Shown here: piece after piece, positions 7,155-9,387 of the stretch
Position numbering within the stretch: position 1 is the stretch's first letter
Layout of the letters: each line of letters opens with the position of its first letter
Assembly: GCA_002358575.1 (NCBI GenBank)
Contig: DEPD01000038.1
Location: 1-9,387 of the forward strand
Direction: 5' to 3'
DNA: 9,387 nucleotides
From: Lachnospiraceae bacterium UBA3401
GTDB taxonomy: Bacteria; Bacillota; Clostridia; Lachnospirales; Lachnospiraceae
Position numbers and translations under genes: made by a program
The notes under the pieces: model-generated
Databases searched by the model: none
Seen by the model: only the letters and a program-made list of their open reading frames with translations
What the model was told of the DNA's origin: nothing

Positions 7155-7234
7155 TTCTATCCCCTTCTACTCGTTACTGTACTGTAAATAATAACTTCTA
7201 TCTCCTTCTCTCTGCCAGTTGTCAGACACTATCT
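7155..7234 (-). repeat. Spacer between exporter genes with a duplicated ribosome-binding-site motif
   Basis: In this 80-nt gap the 14-nt motif AGAAGGAGATAGAA (7196-7209) recurs as AGAAGGGGATAGAA (7155-7168), 13 of 14 identical and 41 nt apart. The second copy is the ribosome binding site of the downstream exporter gene. The first copy is a better Shine-Dalgarno match but is followed by no ATG or GTG at a usable distance. No terminator is visible, so I treat both genes as co-transcribed. Confidence 0.5.
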
Positions 7235-8995
7235 CTACATTGTAGAAATCGCCAAACTTTTCGCTGCCTCCAGCTGCTGCTTGTCAAACATTTCTTTGTA
7301 AATCCCACCAAGCGCCATCAGCTCTCTATGATTACCACACTCTCTCGCCTCTCCGTCCTCCAACACCAGAATTTTATCGGCATTCTGTATTGTGGAAATA
7401 CGATGTGCAATCAGTATTGTCGTTTTTCCGCACCGGTTCTCCTTTAGATTTTTTAAAATCTTTTCTTCCGTATCTGTGTCTACCGCAGAGAGCGCATCGT
7501 CAAGAATCAGAATTGGCGCATCTCTTTTAATGGCACGCGCAATCGAGCTGCGCTGTTTCTGACCACCTGATAGCGTGACACCGCGCTCCCCGACAACCGT
7601 GTCATACCCGTCTGGAAACGCAATAATATTTTCATGAATACATGCTGTTTTGGTCGCCTTGACAATTTCCTCCATCTCCTCGTTGTCTGTACCAAAGGCA
7701 ATATTTGATTTTAAAGTATCTGAAAATAGAAAATTATCCTGTGGCACATAGGCAATATTTTCGCGCAGCATTTTGAGTGGAATATCATTAATATCCCTTC
7801 CATCCAGATAAATCATACCGCGCTTGGTGTTATAGAGATGCAACAACAGATTGACCAATGTAGACTTTCCATTTCCAGTGCGACCAATAACAGCAAGCGT
7901 CGTGCCTGCATTAATATTCAAACTAATGTCTTTCAACGTTGGTTCACTATGACCCCTATGAATAAAAGTCAAATGGTTTAGACAAATATCTCCTCTCAGT
8001 CCCCCTACATTCACCACATGTTCTCCATCTGTAATTTCTGGCTTTTCCTCAAATACTTCCTGTAACCGCCGAATACTTGCGCCGCCCTGTGAAAACATGT
8101 TAATTGCCTCCCCACATGCAAGCATTGGCCATACCAGCATCATAATATATTGATTAAATGCGACAAACCGCCCAATTGTAATCTCTCCTGCAAGCGTGAG
8201 AGAACCACCATATAAAAGCGTAAGCAAACTGCTAATACCAATCACTACATCTAACAATGGAATAACAATCGCTTCCATTTTTGCAATCGCAAGATTTTTC
8301 TTTTTGGCGTTGGCATTCGCCTTGGCAAATTCTTGAATCTGAGCACGCTCGCGCACAAATGCCTTGACCACGCGCACCCCTGAAAAGCTCTCCTGCACAA
8401 AGTCCGTCAACTCAGATACCGCTTCCTGCCGCTCCCGAAAGCGCTTCTGCATTATTTTTCCATAATACAATTCCCCAAACGCGATCAATATCATTGGTAT
8501 AATTGCAACCAGTGTAAGCTTGACATTGACATAGATCATCATCTGTCCAATGACCATCACAGTCATCACCACCGCATCAAACGCAGCGATAACTGCTGGT
8601 CCAATCGCCATGCGTATTGCATTCAAATCACTTGTAAAACGCGTCATTAAATCGCCTGTTTTATGTTCATTATAGTACTCTACATCAAGTGTTTCCAGAT
8701 GTGCAAACATATCGTCCCGAATTTCATGCTCAATCGATCTCGATGCGCCAAAGAGAAAATAACGCCATAAAAAACGTCCCACCGCAAGGGTTAGACCAAT
8801 CCCAAGAATAATGCCAATATTGTGCAACACCCCGTTCCTATCTATCGTGTGTGCGGCAAGCCCATCAGTGATAATCCCCGTCACCTTTGGAATATAGAGA
8901 TTTGCAAAATCCAATATAAACAAGGTAATAATTCCGCCAATATACTGCCCTTTATGTCGTTTTATGTACTTCCAGATAAACCGAAACTGTTCCAT
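7235..8995 (-). CDS. ABC exporter half-transporter A (degenerate-site subunit, BmrC/YheI-like)
   Basis: With the start at 8995 the protein has 586 residues. Membrane segments lie at about 19-37, 59-80, 134-156, 158-176, 244-268 and 277-298, followed by a nucleotide-binding domain: Walker A GRTGNGKST (371-379, Lys377), Q-loop Gln419, canonical signature LSGGQ (475-479), Walker B ILILDD with Asp500 where most ABC ATPases have Glu, and switch His531. An Asp at this place is the mark of the degenerate subunit of heterodimeric exporters such as BmrC. First gene of the presumed operon. The start is uncertain: the ATG at 8995 lies 13 nt after AGAAAGG, the ATG at 9007 only 1 nt after it. A frame open to 9079 begins at or before the likely transcription start and is discounted. 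Confidence 0.88.
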   Translation of the reverse strand: MEQFRFIWKYIKRHKGQYIGGIITLFILDFANLYIPKVTGIITDGLAAHTIDRNGVLHNIGIILGIGLTLAVGRFLWRYFLFGASRSIEHEIRDDMFAHLETLDVEYYNEHKTGDLMTRFTSDLNAIRMAIGPAVIAAFDAVVMTVMVIGQMMIYVNVKLTLVAIIPMILIAFGELYYGKIMQKRFRERQEAVSELTDFVQESFSGVRVVKAFVRERAQIQEFAKANANAKKKNLAIAKMEAIVIPLLDVVIGISSLLTLLYGGSLTLAGEITIGRFVAFNQYIMMLVWPMLACGEAINMFSQGGASIRRLQEVFEEKPEITDGEHVVNVGGLRGDICLNHLTFIHRGHSEPTLKDISLNINAGTTLAVIGRTGNGKSTLVNLLLHLYNTKRGMIYLDGRDINDIPLKMLRENIAYVPQDNFLFSDTLKSNIAFGTDNEEMEEIVKATKTACIHENIIAFPDGYDTVVGERGVTLSGGQKQRSSIARAIKRDAPILILDDALSAVDTDTEEKILKNLKENRCGKTTILIAHRISTIQNADKILVLEDGEARECGNHRELMALGGIYKEMFDKQQLEAAKSLAISTM

Positions 8996-9067
8996 ATGTT
9001 TGACCATACCTTTCTCTATCGATTTTCCTTTGGGTGCCCGTGTATAGTTGGCAGTCCCTTGCCCTAT

Positions 9068-9076
9068 AGTATAGCA
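9068..9076 (-). promoter_or_regulatory. Likely extended -10 promoter of the exporter-HSP90 operon
   Basis: On the - strand the sequence reads TGCTATACT, an extended -10 (TGn plus TATACT). No good -35 is seen 17 nt upstream, which an extended -10 can tolerate. Transcription would begin near 9060, giving a 5' leader of about 60 nt before the chosen exporter start. Confidence 0.5.
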
Positions 9077-9094
9077 CATACTGCCCGGAAAATC

Positions 9095-9120
9095 ATTATA
9101 TAAAAAAATTCTCTTGTAAA
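9095..9120 (-). promoter_or_regulatory. Alternative promoter, perfect TATAAT with short spacer
   Basis: A perfect TATAAT (9095-9100) is preceded by TTTACA (9115-9120), but the spacer is only 14 nt, shorter than the usual 16-18. It could be a second start site or a fortuitous match in AT-rich DNA. Confidence 0.3.
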
Positions 9121-9246
9121 CATTTGCTTATAGTCAATTATCAACAAATATGGTAAACTAAATTTGCTTTTCAGGAGACGATCCATATCGCATTATAAAC
9201 GCCCAAACTCTTTTTGCAAAAGCAATTACAAAGAAAATTACGAAAC

Positions 9247-9359
9247 GCCATTTCTAACGTTACAATTCACACCCACGCCAGATTTCGTATTCATTTATGA
9301 TGATTTGGTGTGAATCGCAACAATTGATGCACACAAAATGGCACAAGGCAGGCATTTTG
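9247..9359 (-). repeat. Structured inverted-repeat element upstream of the operon
   Basis: GTTACAATTCACACC (9259-9273) and GGTGTGAATCGCAAC (9307-9321) pair at 13 of 15 positions on the + strand. As - strand RNA the other two positions become G-U, giving an unbroken 15-bp helix with a 33-nt loop. It is enclosed by a second stem, GCCATTT (9247-9253) with AAATGGC (9336-9342). That outer stem competes with a local hairpin, CAAAATG (9334-9340) with CATTTTG (9353-9359). No protein-coding gene is convincing here: frames are short and lack starts with ribosome binding sites. It may be a repetitive extragenic element or a structured RNA; the right side may continue beyond the window. Stretches 9121-9246 and 9360-9387 show nothing further that I can support. 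Confidence 0.55.
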
Positions 9360-9387
9360 GCGCTGGCTCCGACACCATGCAGCAAGT

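Noticed and set aside
1199..8995. A phage-defence interpretation of the HSP90-containing operon
   Set aside because: HSP90-like ATPases occur in some predicted conflict systems, but no nuclease, winged-helix fusion, NTPase switch or toxin is present, and the exporter and lipoprotein do not fit.
9209..9312. A + strand frame reading through NYETPFLTLQFTPTPDF to a TGA
   Set aside because: No start codon with a ribosome binding site and overlap with the structured element; it could be read-through of a repetitive element, so I do not call a gene.
9295..9387. A - strand frame open from the window edge to TAA at 9295-9297, with an ATG at 9378
   Set aside because: About 27 codons, Cys-rich, overlapping the inverted repeat and without a visible ribosome binding site; a chance frame or part of a repeat is more likely than a gene.

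Overview
The window looks like a chromosomal segment of a low-to-mid GC Gram-positive bacterium of the Clostridia, most likely Lachnospiraceae. This is an inference from strong AGGAGG-type ribosome binding sites, codon use, a clostridial IS607-like element, a Rpn-family protein tail, and an HSP90-family protein of the divergent clostridial/actinobacterial type. No rRNA, tRNA or CRISPR array is visible.

Layout. Positions 1 to about 1180 are a decayed mobile-element zone read on the + strand. It holds a multi-hairpin palindromic unit (1-186), an internal scrap of an IS607-type serine recombinase (tnpA), a 72-bp near-perfect palindrome at the point where tnpA and tnpB have been joined by deletion, the C-terminal half of a dead TnpB, the region where its guide RNA would be encoded, and the last ~50 codons of a Rpn-family nuclease/transposase gene. 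Positions 1199-8995 hold five genes on the - strand, tightly packed and probably one operon. In transcription order they are ABC exporter half A (Walker B Asp), ABC exporter half B (Walker B Glu), a divergent HSP90-family ATPase, a cytoplasmic TPR-like helical-repeat protein, and a lipoprotein with a DUF4015-type putative glycosidase domain. The last three are coupled: 19 nt separate exporter B from HSP90, and the next two junctions overlap by 11 and 13 nt. Positions 8996-9387 carry the likely promoter and leader and, further upstream, an inverted-repeat element that pairs best as - strand RNA.

How the genes may work together. The two ABC halves look like one heterodimeric multidrug/lipid-type exporter with one degenerate and one competent ATP site. 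The HSP90-family protein and the overlapping TPR-like protein look like a dedicated chaperone/co-chaperone pair, as eukaryotic Hsp90 uses TPR partners. The lipoprotein would sit outside the membrane. The client and exported substrate cannot be read from the sequence. The most unusual points are the HSP90-TPR pair inside an exporter operon, the two palindromic insertions inside one IS607 relic, and the structured upstream element.
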